A model generated the notes under the pieces. It was not told the origin of the DNA. It did not search any database and worked only from the letters and a program-made list of their open reading frames with translations. A program made the translations under genes and the position numbers. 64,000 nt of DNA from a virus, in the IMG/VR virus record IMGVR_UViG_3300037054_000079, positions 32,110-96,109 of that record; one strand, 5' to 3'. Positions 23,851-31,709 of the stretch are shown one piece after another; the stretch's first letter is position 1; every line of letters begins with the position of its first letter.

Positions 23851-24710
23851 TGATCGAAGCACAGTCCCCCGTGCCTCTCTCGAAAAACGTCCCCGGCCTA
23901 CCGACAGACACCGCATACCGTGCGGCGGAGTTCATCGAGACATACACTGGCCGAGCGTTCTACCCACTCAACCCGCGCCAAGAAGATATCTCGATCATCG
24001 ACATCGCTCACGGCTTGTCATTGCAGTGCCGGTACGGTGGCCAGATTACCGACTTCTACTCCGTCGCCGAGCATTCCGTGCTGCTCGCAATGTACGCGGA
24101 GCAAGAACTGCACGCAAACGTCATTGACTGTTTGCAAATCCTCATGCACGACGCGCCCGAAGCGTTCATGACTGATATCCCGCGCCCGGTCAAACAGTAC
24201 ATGCCCGAGTACCGCAAATGGGACCACGGTATCGACGAAGCGATCCGCACGTGGCTGAGTCTCGAAGGGGTCAAGCGCCCCGACTTTCAAGACGAGATCG
24301 ACAGCCGTATCATCGTGGACGAGCGCGCCCAACTCAAGAGCGATAGCGGGCTTGATTGGGGCCACAACCTCGAGGCGCTTGACCTCGAAATGCAGAAGTG
24401 GGCACCGCGCCGCGCCGAGATTGAGTTTCTCATGCGCTATACCGCGTACACCAACGCGCTCTTTCATGCGCCACAGTACGCGCGCGAAGGGTGGAACGGT
24501 CAATACGTCCGGGCTATTCATTCCGACGCTGGCAGCGACGATCCGGCGATAGTCGATGTGGTCGAAGTTGACCTGCGCGGCGGCGTCGCCCGCGTCAAGC
24601 TGCGCAGCGATGACGGGATGCTCGTGCGAGATAAAGAGCGCGGGCGCTTTCCCCGCCCCGCGTGGAAATGGATGCACGGCAAGTTCGCGCTGACAGAGGT
24701 CGGCCTATGA
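23847..24710 (+). CDS. HD-domain phosphohydrolase (YfbR-like)
   Basis: 287 residues. The N-terminus (YTGRAFYPLNPRQEDISIID) is typical of phage HD hydrolases. VAEHSVLLAMYAE supplies the first His and QILMHDAPEAFMTDIPRPVK the HD pair, and a later Asp completes the metal site. The family removes phosphate from (deoxy)nucleotides, so the likely role is shaping the nucleotide pool. The last 60 residues (VDLRGGVARVKLRSDDGML) are an extra beta-rich piece of unknown role. It overlaps both neighbours by four bases. Confidence 0.8.
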   Translation: MMIEAQSPVPLSKNVPGLPTDTAYRAAEFIETYTGRAFYPLNPRQEDISIIDIAHGLSLQCRYGGQITDFYSVAEHSVLLAMYAEQELHANVIDCLQILMHDAPEAFMTDIPRPVKQYMPEYRKWDHGIDEAIRTWLSLEGVKRPDFQDEIDSRIIVDERAQLKSDSGLDWGHNLEALDLEMQKWAPRRAEIEFLMRYTAYTNALFHAPQYAREGWNGQYVRAIHSDAGSDDPAIVDVVEVDLRGGVARVKLRSDDGMLVRDKERGRFPRPAWKWMHGKFALTEVGL

Positions 24711-24919
24711 GCATTGGGCTTCCCTATGAAGAAGCTAGAGTCGCTCTCGTGAGGGGCGGCTGCATACGTCACTCGACGATGCCAAAAGAGCAGGCGCTAA
24801 AGTTGGCTTGCTGGCCCGGAATTGGAGTTCCGGTTTTGGTTGACAAAGCTGGCAAGATTGTAGGAGAATTTAAGCTGACTGAAAAAGAGTGCCGTTCATT
24901 TTTGTGGGAGATCGTGTAG
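24707..24919 (+). CDS. Small hypothetical protein
   Basis: 70 residues starting MSIGLPYEEARVALVRGGCI, ATGA overlap before and TAGTG after. VPVLVDKAGKIVGEFKLTEK looks like a beta hairpin. No family is recognised. Confidence 0.55.
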   Translation: MSIGLPYEEARVALVRGGCIRHSTMPKEQALKLACWPGIGVPVLVDKAGKIVGEFKLTEKECRSFLWEIV

Positions 24920-25197
24920 TGAGCATCGAGCGACCCGAACAGGGCATGTTGGTGATCCAGTGCGATGCGTGCGAGGATCACATCGACTTCACCGCCGACG
25001 AGGGGCAGCCGAGCAGCGATCCCGTGGCCTGTCTCAAACTCGCCAAGGAACTCGAATGGCGGTCCTATAAGCAGACGGGGTTCGACTGGCAGCACTTTTG
25101 TCCGGTGTGTGCCCCGGCGGCGGACGCGGAGGCGCAGCGTAAGCATAAGAGCGATGCCGAGCGAGAACAGATCAAGCAACGCAACGCCCGTGGCTGA
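24919..25197 (+). CDS. Zinc-binding small protein
   Basis: 92 residues from a GTG overlapping the previous stop. VIQCDACEDHIDF and HFCPVCAPA provide two CxxC pairs about 43 residues apart; the C-terminal tail is charged and helical. It is probably a zinc ribbon of unknown role. Confidence 0.55.
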   Translation: MSIERPEQGMLVIQCDACEDHIDFTADEGQPSSDPVACLKLAKELEWRSYKQTGFDWQHFCPVCAPAADAEAQRKHKSDAEREQIKQRNARG

Positions 25198-25360
25198 GGA
25201 TTTAGAAACTGAGGCTCGCCGACGCTTCCCGTGGTGCTTCCCGCCGCAGACCAACATTGAAGACGCGGATCGAGTGGCTCGCGGTAAGCCAATCAGAGAT
25301 TGGGAGTTGACTCGGGCAAAAGCTCGTGCGCAGGTTTTAGCGGAGCGCGCCCGTGGCTGA
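25190..25360 (+). CDS. 56-residue hypothetical protein
   Basis: Starts at a GTG overlapping the previous gene by 8 bases: MAEDLETEARRRFPWCFPPQ. Its stop overlaps the helicase GTG start by 8 bases. Charged and helical; the function is unknown. Confidence 0.5.
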   Translation: MAEDLETEARRRFPWCFPPQTNIEDADRVARGKPIRDWELTRAKARAQVLAERARG

Positions 25361-26807
25361 TTGGTTTCATCAGGCATACGAATACAAGATCGGGAAACAA
25401 AAGCGCGGTCGTGGCTTGCTTTGGCCGATGCGGTCCGGCAAGTCCAAGGGCATCATCGACAAAGCCAACTTCCTTTTCAAGCACAAAGAGATCGAGGGCG
25501 CTATCGTGCTCGCGCCGAACGGCGTTCATATCAATTGGTCGGCCAACGAGATACCAAAATGGTCGTGGCGCGAGAACGGGCGGTTCGGCACCTTCGCGTG
25601 GAGCACACCGAAGCGCGGCGACCTCGCGCGCATCAATCGGTTCTCTCGGTTACTGCACTTTCAAGGCATGAAGTGGTTCACAGTCAACAAGGAAGCCTTG
25701 AACCATCCCGAATGTCAGGCGGCTCTCCGCAAGTTTATGGTGTCGTGCCACAACAAGTTCATGCTGATCGTGGACGAGAGCCATCACTTCGCACGCCCCG
25801 GCGCGAAGCGGACGCGGCTCGCGCGCGGACTCGCTAAGAAGGCGGTGTACCGCGAAATCGCGACTGGCACCGTCATCCTGAATAGCCCGCTGCGGGCGTT
25901 CTCGCAGTTCGAAATCTTGCAAGAGAGCGCGCTTGGATTTGACAACTACACCGATTTCAAAGAGCGATACGCTATCATCGAACAGCGCAGCATCCCCGGA
26001 CGCCGCCGCACGCGCGAAGTCATCACCGGCTATCAGAACATGGACGAGCTTCGCGAGCGCATGGCGAAATGGTCGAGCGTCGTCGTGCGCGAAGATATCC
26101 ACGACATGCCCGAACTGCTGCGCACCGAGCGCCCGGTCATCATGAGCGAGAAGCAGCGGTTCGCCTACCTCGAAATGGTAAGTCGTCATATCGTCGAGAT
26201 CGGCGACGATCTAGTCGGCGCGCGGGACGGCGGCGCTCGTGTCACTAAGCTGCATCAAATAGCCAACGGCTACATCGTTGCCTCGGATACCGGGCAAATC
26301 CATACAATCGACGATGAAGCGCCGATATACGAGGCAATGCTCGAACAGGTCGGCGGCACGCTGCCCGGCAAGTCGATTGTGTGGTGCCGCTTCCGCGAAG
26401 ACGTGCGCCGAGTGGTGAAGTACCTCGAAACCCACGGCTACCCCGGCAAGGTGCTGACGTACTTCGGCGACACGCCGATGGACGAGCGCGAGCCATTGCG
26501 GGTGCAGTTCAACACGGACCCGAACATCTTCGCCCTCGTGGGCACGCTTGGGACCGGCGGCGAGGGCCTCGACTTCTCCGGCGCGGACGCGGTGATCTTT
26601 TTCTCGATCCCGCCGAACACGGTGCAGGTCAAGCAAGGCGAGGAACGCGCGACGGCGGTCGGCGGCAAGACAGTGACGGTGGTGCGGATAACGACGCCGG
26701 GAACGGTCGTTGACCGCCTTTGGAGTATTATTGACGGGAACTCGACCCTCGCCGACTCAGTGTCCGGGCGCGGGCTGCGCGATCTGCTGCGAGCGACCGA
26801 TATTTGA
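25353..26807 (+). CDS. SNF2-type superfamily 2 helicase
   Basis: 484 residues from a GTG. LLWPMRSGKSKGI is Walker A, FMLIVDESHHFAR the DESH box, REIATGTVILNSPLRAFSQF motif III. In the second RecA domain come SIVWCRFREDVRRVV, VGTLGTGGEGLDFSGADAVI and QVKQGEERATAVGGKTV at the motif VI position. This is the compact phage SNF2-like form without accessory domains, usual in Enc34-type replication modules. It acts as a DNA translocase or helicase. Confidence 0.85.
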   Translation: MADWFHQAYEYKIGKQKRGRGLLWPMRSGKSKGIIDKANFLFKHKEIEGAIVLAPNGVHINWSANEIPKWSWRENGRFGTFAWSTPKRGDLARINRFSRLLHFQGMKWFTVNKEALNHPECQAALRKFMVSCHNKFMLIVDESHHFARPGAKRTRLARGLAKKAVYREIATGTVILNSPLRAFSQFEILQESALGFDNYTDFKERYAIIEQRSIPGRRRTREVITGYQNMDELRERMAKWSSVVVREDIHDMPELLRTERPVIMSEKQRFAYLEMVSRHIVEIGDDLVGARDGGARVTKLHQIANGYIVASDTGQIHTIDDEAPIYEAMLEQVGGTLPGKSIVWCRFREDVRRVVKYLETHGYPGKVLTYFGDTPMDEREPLRVQFNTDPNIFALVGTLGTGGEGLDFSGADAVIFFSIPPNTVQVKQGEERATAVGGKTVTVVRITTPGTVVDRLWSIIDGNSTLADSVSGRGLRDLLRATDI

Positions 26808-27120
26808 TATGCGGAAAGTATCAAAAAGTGCGACTTTGCGCAAGTGAGATATACCAAAGAGCAGGGCCGCCCCAACACCAGCCGGGACGGCCCTCAATTT
26901 AAGTGTCAAACTTGGGTTGGTATGTCGTTGTGTGTTCTCCATAACCTACAGCGAGCGGACGCGCTTTCGCGGGCCCAAACATGATACCTATGCGCTATTT
27001 CATACGAGCCTCCATAGCCGTTCGCGGCTTTGAACTTGAGCGATGACCGAAGCTAAGCACTAGACAGCCGCCGGGCCAACTGCTAAGTGGGGCGGTGGTT
27101 AAAGAAGGGTTACGGACCTT
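26808..27120 (+). other. 313-bp intergenic region with hairpins
   Basis: No convincing gene (one 12-codon frame only). AGGGCCG (26863-26869) pairs with CGGCCCT (26888-26894), a probable terminator without a good T-run. At about 27013 AGCCG-TTCG-CGGCT forms a small UUCG-loop hairpin. Further on a CCGCC/GGCGG pair lies before the next gene. The region may separate two transcription units; no clear promoter is seen. Confidence 0.45.
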
Positions 27121-27351
27121 ATGAACGTTAGCGATCTTATCGGCGTGCTCAGTAAGTTTGATCCCGACCTCGATCTCACGGTCGCCGGGGTTGACTTCGT
27201 CGTGATCCACGAGCGCACGGGCGGCTGGACCGGGCACACTCCGAACACGCATCAAAAGTGGATCGAGATCAACCCGCCGGAGACAGTCGAGCCGGTGGCC
27301 ACCGAAATTCTCGAACGGATGCGCGACAGATTTAGAGAGACCAGCGAATGA
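27121..27351 (+). CDS. Small hypothetical protein
   Basis: 76 residues beginning MNVSDLIGVLSKFDPDLDLT, a pattern (leading helix, then a beta strand with VDFVVIHE) frequent in small phage proteins with lysis-unrelated unknown roles. AAGAAGG is rather far upstream. ATGA overlap to the next gene. Confidence 0.6.
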   Translation: MNVSDLIGVLSKFDPDLDLTVAGVDFVVIHERTGGWTGHTPNTHQKWIEINPPETVEPVATEILERMRDRFRETSE

Positions 27352-27590
27352 CGCTTTATGCTCTTGTCTTCGCCGGAGCCTTCATTTTAGATTTTGTGTG
27401 GGCGCGTTACAACCTTGCAATCTCGCAACAGCGCGTGATAGCCTCCGGCGTGTTCGCCATGCTGATCTATGTGGGCAACAACAGCATCGTGATTGGCATC
27501 GTGAACGATCCATGGCTGCTCGTCCCCTCCGCAGCCGGAGCGTTTCTCGGAACAATCTTGAGTGTATGGATGCACAAGCGAGGACTGTGA
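27348..27590 (+). CDS. Three-helix membrane protein
   Basis: 80 residues with membrane helices at about 2-19, 30-50 and 55-75 (LVFAGAFILDFVWARYNLAI, GVFAMLIYVGNNSIVIGIV, LLVPSAAGAFLGTILSVWMH). Resembles small phage membrane proteins with the DFVWARY motif. The function is unknown. Confidence 0.6.
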   Translation: MTLYALVFAGAFILDFVWARYNLAISQQRVIASGVFAMLIYVGNNSIVIGIVNDPWLLVPSAAGAFLGTILSVWMHKRGL

Positions 27591-27688
27591 TGACTGACGC
27601 AATAATAGCGATTTTTATTATAGCTGGTGCTTTCACAGCGTTTGCAATTTTCGTGGTTGCGACATTAAAAGAGGGAGGATGGTGGTGA
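27590..27688 (+). CDS. 32-residue membrane peptide
   Basis: MTDAIIAIFIIAGAFTAFAI then FVVATLKEGGWW: a single membrane helix. The ATG overlaps the previous stop; a GTG three bases earlier is also possible. Its 3' end carries the GGAGG of the next gene. Confidence 0.5.
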   Translation: MTDAIIAIFIIAGAFTAFAIFVVATLKEGGWW

Positions 27689-27942
27689 TGACTGAAAAAC
27701 CCTTTGTAGAGTTCTCCAAAACCGACGATGGCGTCGTAGTCGTCCGGCTCACCAACGAGGGCCTCGCGCTCGTTGAGGATCAAGCCGCCGGTCGCATTAT
27801 CCTCGATCCGTTCGATAAGGCACTCGAAGGCTGCGTCCGAAAAGGTCTCATGCGCATCGTGCCACTGCCGGGCGGCGGCGAGGGAGTCGAGATCACCGAG
27901 CTAGGCCGCCAAGTTGCCAACGCCGCGCTTGAGGACAAGTGA
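27688..27942 (+). CDS. Hypothetical protein (winged-helix-like)
   Basis: 84 residues. ATG 27688 is chosen for its spacing from GGGAGG; earlier in-frame ATG and GTG are too close to it. VEITELGRQVANAALED and the preceding KGLMRIVPLPGGGE resemble the wing and last helix of a winged-helix domain. DNA binding is only a possibility. Confidence 0.5.
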   Translation: MTEKPFVEFSKTDDGVVVVRLTNEGLALVEDQAAGRIILDPFDKALEGCVRKGLMRIVPLPGGGEGVEITELGRQVANAALEDK

Positions 27943-28073
27943 TGGCTACCCGCAAGAAAGGGATCACAGTCAAGACGCCGCAATGGTGGCGGCACTTGCG
28001 CAAGTATGTGCATCGACAGTTCTGGAAACGCCAGCGCCGCGCCGATAAGAAGGAACTGAAATCCAATGACTGA
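27942..28073 (+). CDS. 43-residue highly basic protein
   Basis: MATRKKGITVKTPQWWRHLR and then a Lys/Arg-rich helix. Start overlaps the previous stop (TGATG) and the end overlaps the next ATG. It is probably a nucleic-acid-binding peptide. Confidence 0.5.
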   Translation: MATRKKGITVKTPQWWRHLRKYVHRQFWKRQRRADKKELKSND

Positions 28074-28290
28074 TCTGAGAGTCGTCAAGTTCCCCGCGCC
28101 CGACCCGCGCAGTGCAAAAGAAATCTTGGAGCAAGCACTCAAGGCCAACTTGACGAACGTCATAGTTCTCAGTCAGCGTGAGAACGGCGACATTTATCAC
28201 GAGGAATGCGACGGCATGACGTTGGGCGAGATCAACTGGATCATCGACAGCTATAAATTTTGGCTGATGAAGAAGGCGGACAAAGAATGA
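28066..28290 (+). CDS. Small hypothetical protein
   Basis: 74 residues; NVIVLSQRENGDIYHEECDG is a compact beta region between two helices, similar in shape to other small phage early proteins. No family is recognised. Confidence 0.55.
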   Translation: MTDLRVVKFPAPDPRSAKEILEQALKANLTNVIVLSQRENGDIYHEECDGMTLGEINWIIDSYKFWLMKKADKE

Positions 28291-28547
28291 TTAAGTACGG
28301 CTCGATGGTGGACCGGCTGACTCGCCAGCTAGAGGCGAAGGGCGTGCCGGGCGCGCGAGCCGAAGCGGTCGCGCACTTGCGCGAGCACGGCGTGATCGAC
28401 GCCGCCGGACGACTGACAGCGAAGGGGCGCTCGCGCACGGCTATGGGGCCAGCCGGTCGCGCCAAGGACCGCGCCGCGCAACAGACTGGCCACAAGAAAT
28501 CCGAATACAAATACAATCCGCGCACGAACAGGGCGACACTCAAATGA
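28287..28547 (+). CDS. Basic hypothetical protein
   Basis: 86 residues starting MIKYGSMVDRLTRQLEAKGV. A helical N-terminal half and a Gly/Arg/Lys-rich second half (TAKGRSRTAMGPAGRAKDRA) that could bind nucleic acid. ATGA overlaps on both sides. Confidence 0.55.
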   Translation: MIKYGSMVDRLTRQLEAKGVPGARAEAVAHLREHGVIDAAGRLTAKGRSRTAMGPAGRAKDRAAQQTGHKKSEYKYNPRTNRATLK

Positions 28548-28813
28548 GAATGCCACAAGACTTCGTTGATGCGATCAACACCGCCGTTAAGGTGGTCAAC
28601 CCCGAGGCTGGACATAGGACTTCCGGCTCGATGACATTGGGCACCGACTTTGATGAATGGCTTGGTCCCGAAGCGATGCTGAAATATGGCTTTGGCCCGA
28701 TCCCCGCAGAGGCGGTCGCCGCATTCAATGCTAAGTTTGCTGAAAAGCGGGACGAGTTGAAGGCGGCGGTGGTAGCGTCTTCGGTTGAGGTCGAGAGAAG
28801 GCGTATGAAATGA
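28544..28813 (+). CDS. Hypothetical protein
   Basis: 89 residues. SGSMTLGTDFDEWLGPEAM in the middle, with a long C-terminal charged helix. No family is recognised. Confidence 0.55.
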   Translation: MRMPQDFVDAINTAVKVVNPEAGHRTSGSMTLGTDFDEWLGPEAMLKYGFGPIPAEAVAAFNAKFAEKRDELKAAVVASSVEVERRRMK

Positions 28814-29055
28814 CCGACACTCTCGACAGCGTGCCGCGCGACAAGTTCGTCTTCTTTCATGACGGGGACTTCCATCCGGTCACAAATATGTGGGACAATG
28901 ACGGCGACTTAATCGACGATCCCAAACGTGCATTTCGAGCGGTCATCTATCTTGGACCCGCTGAATGGCTTGCCACCCGCGTCTCGCCGGGTGAGATCGA
29001 ACGACGCGACACAGTAGAGGCGAGACTCAACACCAAACTCCGGAGGATAGAATGA
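28810..29055 (+). CDS. Hypothetical protein
   Basis: 81 residues; FVFFHDGDFHPVTNMWDNDG is followed by AFRAVIYLGPAEWLATRV. Coupled to neighbours by ATGA. The function is unknown. Confidence 0.55.
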   Translation: MTDTLDSVPRDKFVFFHDGDFHPVTNMWDNDGDLIDDPKRAFRAVIYLGPAEWLATRVSPGEIERRDTVEARLNTKLRRIE

Positions 29056-29378
29056 AAAAGTTGTTACTTATTACGGCGGCGCTCATGTTCTCGACAGCAT
29101 TAGCGTTTGCCGAACCGTGTGGCGATCATCGTGGGGATGCCGGAGTTGGCATCAATATCGGTGGCGCGCATATCGGCGTCGGCGTTGGCGGGCGTCACGA
29201 GGATCGCGGCGAGCGTCGCGATGGCCGTGACGAGCGTCGCGGCGAACACCGTGACGAAAATCGTGGCGAACATCACTTCCATCGTGGCTTCCATGGTGGT
29301 CACGACCGCGACCTGTATCGTGGCGATCCCTGCTGGAATTGGCTTCCGGTCGCCGGATGGGTCTACATCTGCGACTAA
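29052..29378 (+). CDS. Secreted His/Arg/Glu-rich protein
   Basis: 108 residues. MKKLLLITAALMFSTALAFA is a Sec signal peptide, cleaved after AFA. The mature chain has a Gly-rich start (GVGINIGGAHIGVGVGG), a repeated DRGERRDGRDERRGEHRDE region and a His/Gly cluster, and two cysteines near the end (GDPCWNWLPVAGWVYICD). The periplasmic location is clear; metal binding by the His cluster is possible. Confidence 0.65.
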   Translation: MKKLLLITAALMFSTALAFAEPCGDHRGDAGVGINIGGAHIGVGVGGRHEDRGERRDGRDERRGEHRDENRGEHHFHRGFHGGHDRDLYRGDPCWNWLPVAGWVYICD

Positions 29379-29385
29379 CCTGCGA

Positions 29386-29409
29386 TCTCCCGGTCGAGAG
29401 ACCGGGAGA
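29386..29409 (+). terminator. Terminator-like hairpin
   Basis: TCTCCCGGTC-GAGA-GACCGGGAGA, ten perfect pairs with a GNRA loop, directly after the secreted protein gene. The following CGTTTCC is a weak T-run, so termination may be partial. Confidence 0.55.
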
Positions 29410-29448
29410 CGTTTCCGCGCGAGAGCGCACATCACTAGGAGAACTACA

Positions 29449-29769
29449 ATGCTACTCAAGATCATGAGCGCCGAAAACGCGGCGGACGATGACAGCCGAA
29501 AGACATTCCAACTTCACGATGGAGTCTCGACGGTAAGCTTCGAGCGCGAGCCAGACGGACTCAATCCCGGTGGCGAGCAACGTGCCCAAGCCCACGCCAC
29601 TTTTGCTGACAACACGACATGCGTATTCGACGTGCCCGGCAACGCCTACGTGATGAACGACAACGGCAAGACGGTCGCCAGCTTTGGCTCCGCCGGGTTG
29701 CCGGGGCACTATCGCGTCGATGAAAAGCGCGAGCCGCGCAAAGGCGACAGAGGGCCAATCGAACGATAA
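29449..29769 (+). CDS. Hypothetical protein
   Basis: 106 residues behind AGGAGAACTAC. Beta-rich middle (TCVFDVPGNAYVMNDNGKTV) and a charged tail. No family is recognised. Confidence 0.6.
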   Translation: MLLKIMSAENAADDDSRKTFQLHDGVSTVSFEREPDGLNPGGEQRAQAHATFADNTTCVFDVPGNAYVMNDNGKTVASFGSAGLPGHYRVDEKREPRKGDRGPIER

Positions 29770-29990
29770 TGGGCGCGCACTACACCAAGCATGAAGTGTT
29801 CGCGAGCGGCTGGACCGGATGGGTTTCAGCCGCTCGCCTCCATAAGATTGCGTGCTGTGATTGTGGCCTGATCCAAGACTTTCGATTTCGCGTCCGCGAT
29901 GGCGTGATAATGTTCAAGGCCCGACGCAATGTCCGCTCGACCGCGCAGCGGCGGCGCACCCCGCAAGAGTTTAAGAGGCGACGCCGATGA
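29769..29990 (+). CDS. Small basic protein with CxxC
   Basis: 73 residues from an ATG overlapping the previous stop. IACCDCGLIQDFRFRVRDG resembles a short phage family in which a cysteine pair precedes a strand ending in FRVR. The C-terminus is very basic (RRRTPQEFKRRRR). Confidence 0.55.
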   Translation: MGAHYTKHEVFASGWTGWVSAARLHKIACCDCGLIQDFRFRVRDGVIMFKARRNVRSTAQRRRTPQEFKRRRR

Positions 29991-30385
29991 TCGAGATAAA
30001 CGTCCACCTGAGAAGTGCGATTTCGAAGACCCGAGACCGGGAGCTTGCGCGCTTTGTGATCTGCAATACCAACGAGGACGCGCCGCCCGGCGAGGGGCAT
30101 TATTACGTCGAGTCTTACCGGGGCCGCTCCACGGCGGCGCTCGACCGGCGGAAGCCTAGCCGGTCCGGCGAGGTCCGCCATCACCGCCGGGAAGCCGAAC
30201 ACGTGCTCAATCTAGTCGCCAAGGCGCTACAGGCCATGGGATACGGGCAGGCCCCGGCGGAGCCGCGCGCCGCTGCGCCCCCGGATCGGGCGCGGCATCG
30301 GACGCCCGATTGCATCAAACCTCCTAGAAACACGTTTCTAGGTCGCCACGGGCCTGTTTTTCAGGTGTCGAGCGGCGGCCCCTAA
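29987..30385 (+). CDS. Hypothetical protein
   Basis: 132 residues. The first half (MIEINVHLRSAISKTRDREL, FVICNTNEDAPPGEGHYYVE) looks folded, the second half is Pro/Arg-rich and probably unstructured. Near the end the DNA contains CCTAGAAACACGTTTCTAGG (30323-30342), a perfect inverted repeat, so the true 3' end may be earlier or the signal overlaps the gene. Confidence 0.5.
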   Translation: MIEINVHLRSAISKTRDRELARFVICNTNEDAPPGEGHYYVESYRGRSTAALDRRKPSRSGEVRHHRREAEHVLNLVAKALQAMGYGQAPAEPRAAAPPDRARHRTPDCIKPPRNTFLGRHGPVFQVSSGGP

Positions 30386-30401
30386 AGGCTCGATTTCAAC
30401 A

Positions 30402-30418
30402 CCGTATCCCGGATACGG
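30402..30418. promoter_or_regulatory. 17-bp palindrome, operator candidate
   Basis: CCGTATCC-C-GGATACGG is a perfect eight-base inverted repeat around one base, between a gene end and the DUF932 promoter candidate. The size and symmetry suit a dimeric regulator, but no regulator is identified. Confidence 0.4.
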
Positions 30419-30482
30419 GTCTAAGCTGTTGAACCTATTGATTTTTCCACCGGAAAGCGCCAAAACCGGCCCGGCAGTGGAA

Positions 30483-30504
30483 AAGGCCCTGTTAACCGGG
30501 CCTT
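30483..30504 (+). terminator. Terminator-like hairpin upstream of the DUF932 gene
   Basis: AAGGCCC-TGTTAACC-GGGCCTT, seven perfect pairs, followed by AACCAT instead of a T-run. Confidence 0.45.
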
Positions 30505-30535
30505 AACCATCGCTTCAACTCGTGCCATTTTATTC

Positions 30536-30563
30536 TTGCATTCAAAATCCAATGAGCTATGTT
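30536..30563 (+). promoter_or_regulatory. Promoter candidate for the DUF932 gene
   Basis: TTGCAT (30536-30541), 16-base spacer, TATGTT (30558-30563), about 65 bases before the ATG at 30627. Confidence 0.4.
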
Positions 30564-30626
30564 CCGGTCGTGGCCGCTACCGGCCCGGAACAGAGGGCGA
30601 TCTCGCCCCATAAAAGGACTACTTCA

Positions 30627-31658
30627 ATGGCTGACAATATCGACTTCTCAAACGACCGCGCAAACATCGCCTACCTCGGCTCGCGCAAGGACGTGTGGCA
30701 TCATCACGGTCAAGAGATGCTGGCGGGCCAAGCGACCGCCGAATGGCGCAAACAGGCTGGCCTCGAATTTTCGGCCATCCTCACTCCCGTCTTCACCAAC
30801 TTGAACGGCCCCGACTTCGCGCATATCGCCGCTGATAAACGCATCGTCGAGATCGACAACAAACGCGCTATCGTGCGCAACGACACTGGCGCGGTTCTCG
30901 GCTTCGCCTCTGACGGCTATCAGCCCCACCAACCTTCGGAAGTCCTCGATTGGTTTGACCGTTACATTTCGGTCGATGACCGCTTCCAACTCGACGTTGC
31001 CGGTTCGCTCAAGGGCGGCGCGATCATTTGGGCCACTGCCAAGTTCAACGGCGAACACACTGTCGCTGGCGAAAAGCATACGGCCCGTGTGCTCATGTCC
31101 ACCACGTTCGACGCGACTCGTGCGACCATCAACAAGATGACCGAAACCCGCGTGGTCTGCAATAACACTCTCGACACCGCGCTGGCCGATGGCAACTCTT
31201 GCATCCGTACCACGCACCGCTCGAAGTTCGATGCGGCCCGCGTCGGCAAGGAACTGGCCGTGCTGGCTCAGGGCGTCGCGAACTACAAACAGATCGGCGA
31301 TGCGCTGGCGCAGAACGAGATGGCGAAAGAGGAAGTCGCGCAGTTCTTCAAGACGCTGCTCGACATCCCCTTCGATCAGGCGAAGGAAGATACCTCGACC
31401 CGCAAGCTTAATCAGTTCGCGGCGTTGAACCAAGCCTACCGCACCACGGTCGGCGAGCGGAATGGTCAGGGCGGCGACGCTTGGACCGCTTTGCAGGCGA
31501 TCACCCGCTACGTCGATCATGATCGGTCGGCGCGCGGCGACAACGAGAGTGAGGCCCGGTTCGCCTCTGCTCAGTTCGGCACGGGAAACGTGATGAAGGG
31601 GCGCGGAATGCAACTTCTCCTGCCCCGCATCAAGGACAAAGTATTGATCGCAGCCTAA
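30627..31658 (+). CDS. DUF932 phage/plasmid-like protein
   Basis: 343 residues from an ATG behind AAAAGGACTACTTC. FSAILTPVFT, DGYQPHQPSEVLDWFDRYI, GGAIIWATAKF, then VLMSTTFDATRATINKMTET and RVVCNNTLDTAL follow the DUF932 (TIGR03299) pattern. Its molecular role is unproven; it has its own promoter and terminator, suggesting high or separately timed expression. Its last nine codons recur, mostly with synonymous changes, at the end of the next gene. Confidence 0.82.
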   Translation: MADNIDFSNDRANIAYLGSRKDVWHHHGQEMLAGQATAEWRKQAGLEFSAILTPVFTNLNGPDFAHIAADKRIVEIDNKRAIVRNDTGAVLGFASDGYQPHQPSEVLDWFDRYISVDDRFQLDVAGSLKGGAIIWATAKFNGEHTVAGEKHTARVLMSTTFDATRATINKMTETRVVCNNTLDTALADGNSCIRTTHRSKFDAARVGKELAVLAQGVANYKQIGDALAQNEMAKEEVAQFFKTLLDIPFDQAKEDTSTRKLNQFAALNQAYRTTVGERNGQGGDAWTALQAITRYVDHDRSARGDNESEARFASAQFGTGNVMKGRGMQLLLPRIKDKVLIAA

Positions 31659-31665
31659 ACACAAC

Positions 31666-31696
31666 GGGGGGCCATTGAAAGTGGCCCCCCACTTTT
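31666..31696 (+). terminator. Strong rho-independent terminator after DUF932
   Basis: GGGGGGCCA (31666-31674) pairs perfectly with TGGCCCCCC (31682-31690), loop TTGAAAG, followed by ACTTTTTC. Confidence 0.8.
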
Positions 31697-31709
31697 TCGG
31701 ATAGAGATC

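Noticed and set aside
26808-26846. 12-codon frame after the SNF2 helicase
   Set aside because: Too short, without ribosome binding site or relatives.
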